Assembly: GCF_014268885.2 (NCBI RefSeq)
Contig: NZ_CP077095.1
Span: 3,627,001-3,691,000, forward strand
Direction: 5' to 3'
Length of the DNA: 64,000 nt
Source of the DNA: Pseudomonas xantholysinigenes
GTDB lineage: Bacteria; Pseudomonadota; Gammaproteobacteria; Pseudomonadales; Pseudomonadaceae
Under the pieces are notes generated by a model. The model saw nothing but the letters and a program-made list of their open reading frames with translations, was not told the origin of the DNA and made no database searches. Shown one piece after another: positions 17,237-25,603 of the stretch (its first letter is position 1; each line of letters starts with the position of its first letter). Position numbers and translations under genes: made by a program.

Positions 17237-18289
17237 TCAAGATTGCGGCGTTTGCTGCGCCGAATTGCGGCTCCAGTCCAGCAGCAGGCTGTATCCCACC
17301 GCCAACAGGGTCGGCCCGATGAACAGCCCGATGAAGCCGAACGCGATCAGGCCGCCGAACACCCCCAGCAGCACGATCACCAGCGGCAGGTTGCCACCCC
17401 GGCTGATCAGGTACGGCTTGAGCACGTTGTCCACGCCACTGATGACGAAAGTGCCCCAGATCCCCAGGAACACCGCCATGCCATAGTCGCCCTTCGACAC
17501 CAACCAGGCCGTGGCCGGTATCCAGGCCAGCGGCGGCCCCATGGGGATCAGGCTGAGCATGAAGGTCACCAGGCCGAGCACAATGGCCCCCGGCACCCCT
17601 GCGATGAGGAAACCGATCAGCGCCAGTAGCGCTTGCGCGGCGGCGGTACCGATCACGCCGTTGACCACCCGCTGCACAGTACCGGCGACCAGATCGACGT
17701 AGTACTCGGCGCGCTCACCCACCAGCCGGTGCAGCAGCCGGTGCACGAATGCCGCCAGGCGTGGACCATCGCGGTAGAAGAAGAACACGAACACCAGGCT
17801 GAGCGTGAGCTCCAGCACGCCACTGCCGATCTGCGCGCTGCGCGCCAGCAACCAGTTGCCCACCTGGCCGAGATACGGCTTGGCCGAGGCCAGCAGGGCC
17901 GCACCTTGCTGGTCGAGGGACTGCCACCAGCTGACCAGGCGCTCACCGACGAATGGAATGCTGCCCACCCAGGCTGGCGCATCGGGCAAGCCATCGACCT
18001 GCACGTCACGCACGAAGGCGGTGGCATCGCGGATATGGTCGGCCAGATTGAAGCCCAGCCACACCAACGGCAAGGCCACTAGCAGAATCCACACCGTGGT
18101 CAGCAGGCTCGCCGCCAGGGTCTCACGGCCACCGAGCAGGCGGGTCAGCAGGCGCATCAGCGGCCAGCTGGCGAACGCCAGGATGGCGCCCCACAGCAAG
18201 GCCGAGATGAACGGTGCCATCACCCACAGCGCGGCGCCCAGCAGCGTCAACAGCAGGATCTGGATCAACAGGCGGTCATTGTTGGCCAT
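17237..18289 (-). CDS. AI-2E-family (PerM/YdiK-type) membrane transporter
   Basis: 350 residues from the ATG at 18289; a GTG four codons earlier touches the upstream stop and is an alternative. Several membrane helices at the N-terminus, a soluble central region, then the family's C-terminal core with LVFVFFFYRDGPRLA, GVPGAIVLGLVTFMLSLIPM and GPPLAWIPATAWL. The family includes the AI-2 exporter TqsA but most members, such as YdiK, have unknown substrates. The gene directly follows the DUF4892 gene and is probably co-transcribed with it. Confidence 0.88.
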   Translation of the reverse strand: MANNDRLLIQILLLTLLGAALWVMAPFISALLWGAILAFASWPLMRLLTRLLGGRETLAASLLTTVWILLVALPLVWLGFNLADHIRDATAFVRDVQVDGLPDAPAWVGSIPFVGERLVSWWQSLDQQGAALLASAKPYLGQVGNWLLARSAQIGSGVLELTLSLVFVFFFYRDGPRLAAFVHRLLHRLVGERAEYYVDLVAGTVQRVVNGVIGTAAAQALLALIGFLIAGVPGAIVLGLVTFMLSLIPMGPPLAWIPATAWLVSKGDYGMAVFLGIWGTFVISGVDNVLKPYLISRGGNLPLVIVLLGVFGGLIAFGFIGLFIGPTLLAVGYSLLLDWSRNSAQQTPQS

Positions 18290-18301
18290 GGTGGCGCTCA
18301 C

Positions 18302-19096
18302 TCAACGGATCAGTTCCAGGTGCAGGCCATCGGTCGGGGCGCTGCCCACTTCAAGCCGGTTGTTGCGCACGCCGGCCTTGACCAACTGCTCGCGCCAGGC
18401 CTCGGCGCCCTTGCCGCTGAGGCTCGCGCGCAGGGTGCTGTCGAGGTTGAGGCTGCGCGCCAGCAAGGTTGCCCAGGTGGCCTGGGGTTCGGCCAGGTCA
18501 GGGTAGTCGAGCTTGCCGGTGTCGCGCAGTTCGCGCAGTACCGTGGCGGCGGTCGGCAGCAATTCCCCCAATGGGCTGGCGGCGACGAACTCCTCGACAT
18601 GCAGGTAAGCGCGGCGGTTGCCGCGGGTCACGCTGTACAGTGCCACCAAGGTGTCGGCCTCTTCGGCCGAGCGGCGCAGCAGGATGAACGCCTGCTGCTC
18701 GTCACCGCCATTGAGCCGGGCATTAGCGAACACATCGTTGGCCCACAGGCTGGCTTCGCCGCAATCGCGGCCCTGGCACCAGAACAGTGGATAGCCGCCT
18801 TCTTCTTGCAGTGCCTCGCGGGCGCTGGTGAAGGCTTCGCGAGCGCTGCGCTCGACCGGCAGTTCATAGGTAACCGAGCTGACCTGGCCGCGGCTCTCGA
18901 CCTTGTCCTCGACCCGCAGGCGGCCGCTGATCTTGCGCAGCGGGCCCATGGGGTAGACCCGCTCCTGCTCCACGGCAGGACGCTGGTCGACCACCTTGGC
19001 GTCGAGCGGTACCGGCAGGCTGCCGGCCCAGAGCAAGGGGCTGGCGATGGCGAGGCAGGCGGCGATGGCGCCGCGAACGAACACAGGTGCGCTCAT
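18302..19096 (-). CDS. Exported DUF4892 protein
   Basis: 264 residues from the ATG at 19096. A signal peptide (FVRGAIAACLAIASPLLWAG) is followed by the DUF4892 region with SVTYELPVERSAREAF, PLFWCQGRDCGEASLWAND (a CxxxxC pair) and FILLRRSAEEADTLVALYSV. The C-terminal ~80 residues resemble an OmpA-like or helical add-on but are not assigned. Function unknown; predicted periplasmic. The start overlaps the stop of a possible 18-codon leader ORF (ATGA), so translation may be coupled. Confidence 0.8.
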   Translation of the reverse strand: MSAPVFVRGAIAACLAIASPLLWAGSLPVPLDAKVVDQRPAVEQERVYPMGPLRKISGRLRVEDKVESRGQVSSVTYELPVERSAREAFTSAREALQEEGGYPLFWCQGRDCGEASLWANDVFANARLNGGDEQQAFILLRRSAEEADTLVALYSVTRGNRRAYLHVEEFVAASPLGELLPTAATVLRELRDTGKLDYPDLAEPQATWATLLARSLNLDSTLRASLSGKGAEAWREQLVKAGVRNNRLEVGSAPTDGLHLELIR

Positions 19097-19149
19097 CGGC
19101 CGCCCTCGCATAGGGCGGGGCGTGGCGCATGGATGTCTGGCATGTACAT
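19093..19149 (-). CDS. Possible 18-codon leader ORF upstream of the DUF4892 gene
   Basis: An ATG at 19149 follows AAAGGGAGA, the best ribosome site in this area, and encodes MYMPDIHAPRPALCEGGR before a TGA. That TGA overlaps the DUF4892 ATG (ATGA). The DUF4892 start itself has only a modest site (GAGGGCGG). The arrangement fits a leader peptide or translational coupling, but so short an ORF can arise by chance. Confidence 0.35.
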   Translation of the reverse strand: MYMPDIHAPRPALCEGGR

Positions 19150-19198
19150 GGTTGTCTCCCTTTCAACCCGCCAAGCCTCGACACTTGTCCGGTGCAAG

Positions 19199-20053
19199 TC
19201 AAGGAATGCCAAAGAAGCGATTGAAACAGTCTGCGACAAGGGCCGCGCCCTCGGCGTCGTTCAGGTGCAGGTGATGCCCCCCCGGCAGGGTCACCTGCTC
19301 GAAGGGTAGCTGCTCCAGCAGCGCCGTGTGGCGCGCGAGCATGCCGTCGGCGGCCACCACCAGGCAAGTCGGGCAGGCGATGCGCTTGACGAAGGCCATG
19401 GCCTGGTCCGGGTGCAGGCGGCTTGGCGAGGGCAAGGTCAGGCGGCTGTCGCTGCGCCAGCTGTAGCCGCCGGGCACCGGCATCAGGCCACGCTGGGCCA
19501 GCAATTCGGCGGCTTCGCGGCTGACCGCGACCATGCCTTTCATGCGCGCCTCGACGCCCGCTTCCAGGGTCGCGTACACCGACTTGCGCTTGCCGTCCAG
19601 GCGCAGCTGCGCCTGCAGCGCCAGGCCCAGGCGCTCGGCGGCGTCCTGCTCGCTGAGCGTGGGCGGTACCACTCCGTCGATCAGCGCGAGGTGGCTGATC
19701 CGATCGGGCAAGGCACCGGCCAGTTGCACCGAGATGATCGCCCCCAGCGAATGGCCGAGCAGGCCGAAACGCTGCCAGCCCAGTTGCTCGGCCACCCGCA
19801 GCACGTCGTGGGCATAGTCGGCCAGGGCGTAGCCGGCCCCCACCGGGCGATGCGCGGAATAACCGTGCCCTGCCAGGTCCAGGGCGACGATGCGCAAGCC
19901 TTTTAGGCGCGGCGCCAGGCGAGCGAAGCTGTTGGCGTTGTCCAGCCAGCCATGCAGGGCGATCACCGGCAGGCCGTCGGCCGGCCCGAACAGGTGCGCG
20001 GCCAGCTCGATATGGCCAAGCGCCAGGCGGACTTCCTCGACCTGCGCGCTCAT
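19199..20053 (-). CDS. Alpha/beta-fold hydrolase
   Basis: 284 residues. The oxyanion region is VIALHGWLDNANSFARLAPR, the nucleophile elbow LLGHSLGAII supplies Ser near residue 101, and LPGGHHLHLND supplies the catalytic His near the C-terminus. This is the serine-hydrolase class close to MGLL/BioH-like esterases; the substrate is unknown. The ATG overlaps the stop of a second alpha/beta hydrolase gene (ATGA), so the two are coupled. Confidence 0.88.
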   Translation of the reverse strand: MSAQVEEVRLALGHIELAAHLFGPADGLPVIALHGWLDNANSFARLAPRLKGLRIVALDLAGHGYSAHRPVGAGYALADYAHDVLRVAEQLGWQRFGLLGHSLGAIISVQLAGALPDRISHLALIDGVVPPTLSEQDAAERLGLALQAQLRLDGKRKSVYATLEAGVEARMKGMVAVSREAAELLAQRGLMPVPGGYSWRSDSRLTLPSPSRLHPDQAMAFVKRIACPTCLVVAADGMLARHTALLEQLPFEQVTLPGGHHLHLNDAEGAALVADCFNRFFGIP

Positions 20054-20838
20054 GCCTGGCTCCAGCGTGTAAACAGCTCACGGATCAGGCTGGCAGTCTC
20101 GCCTGGCCGCTCCAGCGGGAACATGTGCCCGCCCGGCAGGCTGTGGTATTCACCCTTGGGCATGCCGCGCACGGCCAGGGCATGGTGCTTGCGAATCACC
20201 CGGCTCTGGGCGCCGCGAACCATGGCCAGCGGCACCTGCAACTGGCTTGGCCGTGCCGGGCTGACATGGGGGATGCTGCGGAAGATGCTGATCTCGGTGG
20301 CCGGATCGAAGCGCAGGCGCAAGCCGTCCTCACCCGACTCAAGGCCATGCTCGAGGTAGGCCTCCAGGCAGTCCGGGTCGAAGTGGCGGAACAAGGTCTT
20401 GCCAGCGAAGTAACTGCGTGCGCTGTCGCGATCGGGAAACGCCTCGCGTCGACCCAGGGTGCGCCCGGCCGGGGTGATGCGGTCGATGAACCCCAGGCGC
20501 TTGGCGGCCTGGATCAGCCATTCGTCGGCGCGGGTCAGTACCGGTGAGTCGAGCATCACCACGCCCCGGTAGAACTCCGGGCGGCGCAATGCCGCGTGCA
20601 GGTGCAGCACCCCGCCCAGGGAATGGCCGACACCCCACACTGGCTCGTCCTGCTGTTCGAGGTGATGCAACAGCTCGTCCACCAGGCTCTGCCAGTTCTC
20701 GTTGACCGGAAAGCGCGGGTCATGGGCGTGCTGGGCCAGATGCTGTACCTGATAGTCCGGCGCCAGGGCAGAGAACAGCTTGCCATAGGTACCCGACGGG
20801 AAGCCGTTGGCATGGGCGAAGAAGATCGGCTGCGACAT
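20050..20838 (-). CDS. Alpha/beta-fold hydrolase
   Basis: 262 residues beginning MSQPIFFAHANGFPSGTY, typical of a family often annotated as lipase-like hydrolases. The nucleophile motif is GVGHSLGGVLHLHAA and the catalytic His is in SLPGGHMFPLERP. The upstream in-frame ATG at 20898 would add 20 unconserved residues and was rejected. It overlaps the following hydrolase gene. The pair may act on related esters; no substrate can be given. Confidence 0.85.
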   Translation of the reverse strand: MSQPIFFAHANGFPSGTYGKLFSALAPDYQVQHLAQHAHDPRFPVNENWQSLVDELLHHLEQQDEPVWGVGHSLGGVLHLHAALRRPEFYRGVVMLDSPVLTRADEWLIQAAKRLGFIDRITPAGRTLGRREAFPDRDSARSYFAGKTLFRHFDPDCLEAYLEHGLESGEDGLRLRFDPATEISIFRSIPHVSPARPSQLQVPLAMVRGAQSRVIRKHHALAVRGMPKGEYHSLPGGHMFPLERPGETASLIRELFTRWSQA

Positions 20839-20931
20839 GGCGGCGGGTCCGGAGCGGGGATGTTGGCCCATTGTCGGCACTCGCCCGCTGCTCGGCAACG
20901 TCCGGAAAGGTCATCGACGAGGGCGTTCAGG

Positions 20932-21300
20932 TCATGCCAGTTCGTCGAAACTGACCAGCGAACGCCGCAGACACGCTTGCATGTAGGCCAGCTGGGCCTC
21001 CAGTGCTGCTCGGGCCAGGCGCTGATCCTTGCGGTCAAGTTGCAGTCGGCGCAGCGCCAGGCAACTGGTCTGCATCAGATGAGCGACACGCAGACAGGCA
21101 TCCTGCAACCTGCGCAGGTCTTCAGGGGCCTGTTGCCGGGGGTTACCCTGCATCCTGGCCATCAATTGATACAGCTTGGCGTCCGCCGCTTCGCGTAGCA
21201 GGCTGTACTGGGCAAAGTCCAGCACGATGCCGTCCTGCACCTTGTCTAGCGTAGGCTTCAGATCCAGAGACCCCACCAACTCCAAGCGCCGACCATCCAT
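20932..21300 (-). CDS. Hypothetical helical cytosolic protein
   Basis: 122 residues from the ATG at 21300, which follows GGGGAG. The sequence is rich in Leu, Gln and Arg and predicted mostly helical (LREAADAKLYQLMARMQGNP and LRRLQLDRKDQRLARAALEA), with no signal peptide or membrane segment. I do not recognise a family. It lies between the hydrolase pair and the tandem Ig-like array, and its upstream region carries an inverted repeat. Confidence 0.6.
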   Translation of the reverse strand: MDGRRLELVGSLDLKPTLDKVQDGIVLDFAQYSLLREAADAKLYQLMARMQGNPRQQAPEDLRRLQDACLRVAHLMQTSCLALRRLQLDRKDQRLARAALEAQLAYMQACLRRSLVSFDELA

Positions 21301-21368
21301 GCCTTGCTCCCCGGCTCGCTGATGCACCTGTGCTGCTGGTGCAACACTAGCAATGGATCCAAACGGCC

Positions 21369-21404
21369 GACAACTGACAAAAATGCCAGTTGTCATTTTT
21401 GACA
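21369..21404. promoter_or_regulatory. Inverted repeats between the hypothetical gene and the tandem array
   Basis: GACAACTG (21369-21376) and CAGTTGTC (21387-21394) are perfect 8-bp arms with a 10-bp spacer. TGACAAAAATG (21375-21385) and CATTTTTGACA (21394-21404) overlap them as an 11-bp pair with one mismatch. The site ends exactly where the repeat unit begins, so copies 2 and 3 of the array lack it. It may be an operator for the leftward gene, for the first array gene, or for both. Confidence 0.4.
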
Positions 21405-21561
21405 GGGCAGTAAAAACACCTCGCCTGAGCCGACCGGGTGGAGGTCGTGTCAGACGTGATGACTTCTCAGCACTACCTGCCCACCTAGTACTTCTTCCAG
21501 TTTTTCCATGTCAACTATTCGCACACACTCGGCTGACTCCTCCCACACCAAGGACTCAGCC

Positions 21562-22848
21562 ATGGAACACCCTGCGCACACCCTTGCTACTCTCAAAGTA
21601 GCCAGTACGTCGAAACCTTTGACATTCCAGGTCAAGCGTCAGGCACAGGAACACTTCGTTGCGCCCACGGTTCTTGAGGCGGCCAATAACGGCAACGGGC
21701 CGCTGGACCCGAGCAAGGCAACGAGCGGCGCGACCGTGCGCGTCAAGTATGACCCCATGCAGACCAGCGACACCCTGGTGGTGACCTGGAGCGGGGTAAA
21801 CCAGGCTGATAGCTGGAAAAGCAAATCGGAAAACGGCAGCACCTCGGGCCATGTTGATTTTACCGTGCCGGTGAGCGTGGTGGCGGCCAGCCAAGGCAAG
21901 ACCATCGAAGTGGCCTATGCCGTGGTGCGCAATGGCCAGCCCAGCCAGTCACTGCCGCTGGCGCTGAAGGTCGGCGAACTGCCGCTGACAGAACTGCCCA
22001 AACCCATGGTGCCGGAGGCTGATCAACAGACCTACGTATTGGATTTGAACAGTTTTGAGGGTGATGCCAAAGTCACGGTCATACCCTGGAAGTTGATGGC
22101 TGAGAAGCAACGTTACTGGATCAAGGTGAAAGGTACGCTGGAAAATGACCTCACACATGAATTCGAGGTAGCCAGCGCAAAGTCCGTTACCTCAACAATG
22201 GTCAGCCGAGGCCTTGATGAACTGCTCACACGTCTTCAATTGGAAAAACTCAAGCATGACAGCCCGCTGGACATTTCAGTAAAGGTTACGTTTGACGGTA
22301 GCGTCAACGAATCAGACGCAGTGAGTTTCCCGGTTAACACCTATACATTGTTCAAGGGAATGAGTCTGTGTGAAGATTTTTCCGGCGCACCTAGCGGCAT
22401 GAGGATCCCCCCTGCTACCAATATTCTTATCCCCCCAGCCTCTTTCATGGAAATTTATGTCATGGAAAGTCCTCCTTCGAACGTTCCAGCCAACGCCCGG
22501 ATCGTTGCCGAGGGATCGGAACATCGACTGATGTGGACTCAGCACAGTGACGGCGCCTTTGGCTATACGATCTTGCGTATGCGACTCATACAACCAAAAA
22601 GTTTCACCCGCGCAAGCGAAATCACAATTGAATTCGGAACCATTACAGGAAGCGCCGATTTCCGAATCAAGTTAAGCGCCCACAATCATAATTCCCAAAC
22701 GCCAATACCCAGCAACGCAAAAAATGTCACCCTTAACCTTTCGAAGGAGTCATCAGCTATGAATGTAATGCTCACATTTGAAGAAACGTACACCTCCAAT
22801 TCAACTCACACCATACAAGTCAGGTCAGTATGTTGGCGCGAAATTTAA
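21562..22848 (+). CDS. Ig-like beta-sandwich protein, array copy 1
   Basis: 428 residues from the ATG at 21562, supported by AAGGA; an ATG 18 codons earlier has none. There is no signal peptide or membrane helix. Residues ~20-128 look like one Ig-like domain (SGATVRVKYDPMQTSDTLVV), ~130-290 a second (AEKQRYWIKVKGTLEND and LEKLKHDSPLDISVKVTFDG), and the last ~130 residues a beta-rich domain that starts at LCEDFSGAPSG. Such repeats are known from Pseudomonas cell-surface-like proteins, but I cannot assign a function. The 3' half is clearly more AT-rich than the core genome, which suggests horizontal acquisition. Protein and DNA are identical to copy 2. Confidence 0.8.
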   Translation: MEHPAHTLATLKVASTSKPLTFQVKRQAQEHFVAPTVLEAANNGNGPLDPSKATSGATVRVKYDPMQTSDTLVVTWSGVNQADSWKSKSENGSTSGHVDFTVPVSVVAASQGKTIEVAYAVVRNGQPSQSLPLALKVGELPLTELPKPMVPEADQQTYVLDLNSFEGDAKVTVIPWKLMAEKQRYWIKVKGTLENDLTHEFEVASAKSVTSTMVSRGLDELLTRLQLEKLKHDSPLDISVKVTFDGSVNESDAVSFPVNTYTLFKGMSLCEDFSGAPSGMRIPPATNILIPPASFMEIYVMESPPSNVPANARIVAEGSEHRLMWTQHSDGAFGYTILRMRLIQPKSFTRASEITIEFGTITGSADFRIKLSAHNHNSQTPIPSNAKNVTLNLSKESSAMNVMLTFEETYTSNSTHTIQVRSVCWREI

Positions 22849-23087
22849 ACACCCTCACGTTTGGCTCGAACTACTGCGCCCGGGCCTGGCTTACCAGGGC
22901 AAATCCGAAAAATGTCGAGAATACAACAGGCGAACGTTGGGATTCTGGATCCTGAATATCTTCACCGACGTTGATAGCCACTTTGGATTCTCCGATCTAA
23001 TCAGCTCAGGCCGCCTAACCTGTGCTGATTTGATCGAAACGGCTTCATCGCTGAAAAATCAACTAGTTGTATAAACACCGTTCAAAG
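22849..23087. other. AT-rich spacer of unit 1
   Basis: The 239 bp between the gene and the sixA/DUF4389 scar hold no firm gene. A TTG-started frame at 22778-23074 (98 residues, ending SSLKNQLVV) overlaps the gene's 3' end but has no ribosome site. It could be a remnant of an older C-terminal module or small gene. Confidence 0.4.
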
Positions 23088-23234
23088 CCATCAGGCCAGC
23101 CACTAGTCCATCCCCTTCCAGCTCCGCCAAGCTGGCGGTACCCAGTGGCGCGGGGGGCTGAACATGACCCTGTTCGAGCAGCCCCACCAGCGGCCGATCT
23201 GCGCCAGGTATTGGCTGAGACTGTCGCCGAAACG
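23088..23234. pseudogene. Fused scrap of sixA and DUF4389 gene (unit 1)
   Basis: Positions ~23088-23193 align with the 3' end of the resident sixA (26757-26871) at roughly 87% by eye. The sequence then jumps at CACCAGCG to CCGATCTGCGCCAGGTATTG, which matches the DUF4389 gene interior (27321-27358) with one mismatch. About 450 bp between the two points are missing. The scrap is non-coding debris showing that the unit was once followed by sixA and the DUF4389 gene. Confidence 0.85.
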
Positions 23235-23391
23235 GGGCAGTAAAAACACCTCGCCTGAGCCGACCGGGTGGAGGTCGTGTCAGACGTGATGACTTCTCAG
23301 CACTACCTGCCCACCTAGTACTTCTTCCAGTTTTTCCATGTCAACTATTCGCACACACTCGGCTGACTCCTCCCACACCAAGGACTCAGCC

Positions 23392-24678
23392 ATGGAACAC
23401 CCTGCGCACACCCTTGCTACTCTCAAAGTAGCCAGTACGTCGAAACCTTTGACATTCCAGGTCAAGCGTCAGGCACAGGAACACTTCGTTGCGCCCACGG
23501 TTCTTGAGGCGGCCAATAACGGCAACGGGCCGCTGGACCCGAGCAAGGCAACGAGCGGCGCGACCGTGCGCGTCAAGTATGACCCCATGCAGACCAGCGA
23601 CACCCTGGTGGTGACCTGGAGCGGGGTAAACCAGGCTGATAGCTGGAAAAGCAAATCGGAAAACGGCAGCACCTCGGGCCATGTTGATTTTACCGTGCCG
23701 GTGAGCGTGGTGGCGGCCAGCCAAGGCAAGACCATCGAAGTGGCCTATGCCGTGGTGCGCAATGGCCAGCCCAGCCAGTCACTGCCGCTGGCGCTGAAGG
23801 TCGGCGAACTGCCGCTGACAGAACTGCCCAAACCCATGGTGCCGGAGGCTGATCAACAGACCTACGTATTGGATTTGAACAGTTTTGAGGGTGATGCCAA
23901 AGTCACGGTCATACCCTGGAAGTTGATGGCTGAGAAGCAACGTTACTGGATCAAGGTGAAAGGTACGCTGGAAAATGACCTCACACATGAATTCGAGGTA
24001 GCCAGCGCAAAGTCCGTTACCTCAACAATGGTCAGCCGAGGCCTTGATGAACTGCTCACACGTCTTCAATTGGAAAAACTCAAGCATGACAGCCCGCTGG
24101 ACATTTCAGTAAAGGTTACGTTTGACGGTAGCGTCAACGAATCAGACGCAGTGAGTTTCCCGGTTAACACCTATACATTGTTCAAGGGAATGAGTCTGTG
24201 TGAAGATTTTTCCGGCGCACCTAGCGGCATGAGGATCCCCCCTGCTACCAATATTCTTATCCCCCCAGCCTCTTTCATGGAAATTTATGTCATGGAAAGT
24301 CCTCCTTCGAACGTTCCAGCCAACGCCCGGATCGTTGCCGAGGGATCGGAACATCGACTGATGTGGACTCAGCACAGTGACGGCGCCTTTGGCTATACGA
24401 TCTTGCGTATGCGACTCATACAACCAAAAAGTTTCACCCGCGCAAGCGAAATCACAATTGAATTCGGAACCATTACAGGAAGCGCCGATTTCCGAATCAA
24501 GTTAAGCGCCCACAATCATAATTCCCAAACGCCAATACCCAGCAACGCAAAAAATGTCACCCTTAACCTTTCGAAGGAGTCATCAGCTATGAATGTAATG
24601 CTCACATTTGAAGAAACGTACACCTCCAATTCAACTCACACCATACAAGTCAGGTCAGTATGTTGGCGCGAAATTTAA
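23392..24678 (+). CDS. Ig-like beta-sandwich protein, array copy 2
   Basis: 428 residues, identical to copy 1, with the same AAGGA ribosome site and domain layout (two Ig-like domains, then the domain beginning LCEDFSGAPSG). It lacks the inverted-repeat region found before copy 1; upstream is the sixA/DUF4389 scar, so its transcription must rely on read-through or on signals within the 157-bp leader. Function unknown. Confidence 0.8.
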   Translation: MEHPAHTLATLKVASTSKPLTFQVKRQAQEHFVAPTVLEAANNGNGPLDPSKATSGATVRVKYDPMQTSDTLVVTWSGVNQADSWKSKSENGSTSGHVDFTVPVSVVAASQGKTIEVAYAVVRNGQPSQSLPLALKVGELPLTELPKPMVPEADQQTYVLDLNSFEGDAKVTVIPWKLMAEKQRYWIKVKGTLENDLTHEFEVASAKSVTSTMVSRGLDELLTRLQLEKLKHDSPLDISVKVTFDGSVNESDAVSFPVNTYTLFKGMSLCEDFSGAPSGMRIPPATNILIPPASFMEIYVMESPPSNVPANARIVAEGSEHRLMWTQHSDGAFGYTILRMRLIQPKSFTRASEITIEFGTITGSADFRIKLSAHNHNSQTPIPSNAKNVTLNLSKESSAMNVMLTFEETYTSNSTHTIQVRSVCWREI

Positions 24679-24917
24679 ACACCCTCACGTTTGGCTCGAA
24701 CTACTGCGCCCGGGCCTGGCTTACCAGGGCAAATCCGAAAAATGTCGAGAATACAACAGGCGAACGTTGGGATTCTGGATCCTGAATATCTTCACCGACG
24801 TTGATAGCCACTTTGGATTCTCCGATCTAATCAGCTCAGGCCGCCTAACCTGTGCTGATTTGATCGAAACGGCTTCATCGCTGAAAAATCAACTAGTTGT
24901 ATAAACACCGTTCAAAG
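24679..24917. other. AT-rich spacer of unit 2
   Basis: Same sequence as the spacer of unit 1, including the doubtful 98-residue TTG-started frame (24608-24904). Nothing else was seen in it. Confidence 0.4.
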
Positions 24918-25064
24918 CCATCAGGCCAGCCACTAGTCCATCCCCTTCCAGCTCCGCCAAGCTGGCGGTACCCAGTGGCGCGGGGGGCTGAACATGACCC
25001 TGTTCGAGCAGCCCCACCAGCGGCCGATCTGCGCCAGGTATTGGCTGAGACTGTCGCCGAAACG
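24918..25064. pseudogene. Fused scrap of sixA and DUF4389 gene (unit 2)
   Basis: Same as the scar in unit 1: the sixA 3' end joined to an internal DUF4389 gene fragment. Its presence in both units shows that the deletion happened before the 1,830-bp duplication. Confidence 0.85.
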
Positions 25065-25603
25065 GGGCAGTAAAAACACCTCGCCTGAGCCGACCGGGTG
25101 GAGGTCGTGTCAGACGTGATGACTTCTCAGCACTACCTGCCCACCTAGTACTTCTTCCAGTTTTTCCATGTCAACTATTCGCACACACTCGGCTGACTCC
25201 TCCCACACCAAGGACTCAGCCATGGAACACCCTGCGCACACCCTTGCTACTCTCAAAGTAGCCAGTACGTCGAAACCTTTGACATTCCAGGTCAAGCGTC
25301 AGGCACAGGAACACTTCGTTGCGCCCACGGTTCTTGAGGCGGCCAATAACGGCAACGGGCCGCTGGACCCGAGCAAGGCAACGAGCGGCGCGACCGTGCG
25401 CGTCAAGTATGACCCCATGCAGACCAGCGACACCCTGGTGGTGACCTGGAGCGGGGTAAACCAGGCTGATAGCTGGAAAAGCAAATCGGAAAACGGCAGC
25501 ACCTCGGGCCATGTTGATTTTACCGTGCCGGTGAGCGTGGTGGCGGCCAGCCAAGGCAAGACCATCGAAGTGGCCTATGCCGTGGTGCGCAATGGCCAGC
25601 CCA
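25065..25603 (+). repeat. Partial third copy of the tandem unit (539 bp)
   Basis: The leader and the first ~127 codons of the gene match units 1 and 2; I found no difference up to 25603. From 25604 the sequence changes abruptly (CCAATCC instead of CCAGCCA) although the encoded protein stays related. Confidence 0.93.

Larger units (their letters stand above)
21405..23234 (+). repeat. Tandem repeat unit 1 (1,830 bp)
   Basis: The sequence from 21405 recurs at 23235 with a period of 1,830 bp; no difference was noticed between units 1 and 2. The unit contains 157 bp of leader, one Ig-like gene, about 240 bp of spacer and a 147-bp scar made of sixA and DUF4389 fragments. Left of 21405 the sequence is unrelated to that left of unit 2. 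Confidence 0.95.
23235..25064 (+). repeat. Tandem repeat unit 2 (1,830 bp)
   Basis: A second copy of the unit, with no difference from unit 1 noticed across leader, gene, spacer and scar. Such identity, including non-coding parts, implies recent duplication or active gene conversion. Confidence 0.95.

Noticed and set aside
21398..21427. TTGACA before array copy 1 as a sigma-70 promoter
   Set aside because: No -10-like sequence follows at 15-19 bp, and the TTGACA is part of the inverted repeat.
22778..23074. 98-residue plus-strand ORF behind array copy 1 (and 24608-24904 behind copy 2)
   Set aside because: TTG start within the preceding gene, no ribosome site and no recognisable family; kept only as a doubtful remnant in the spacer entry.
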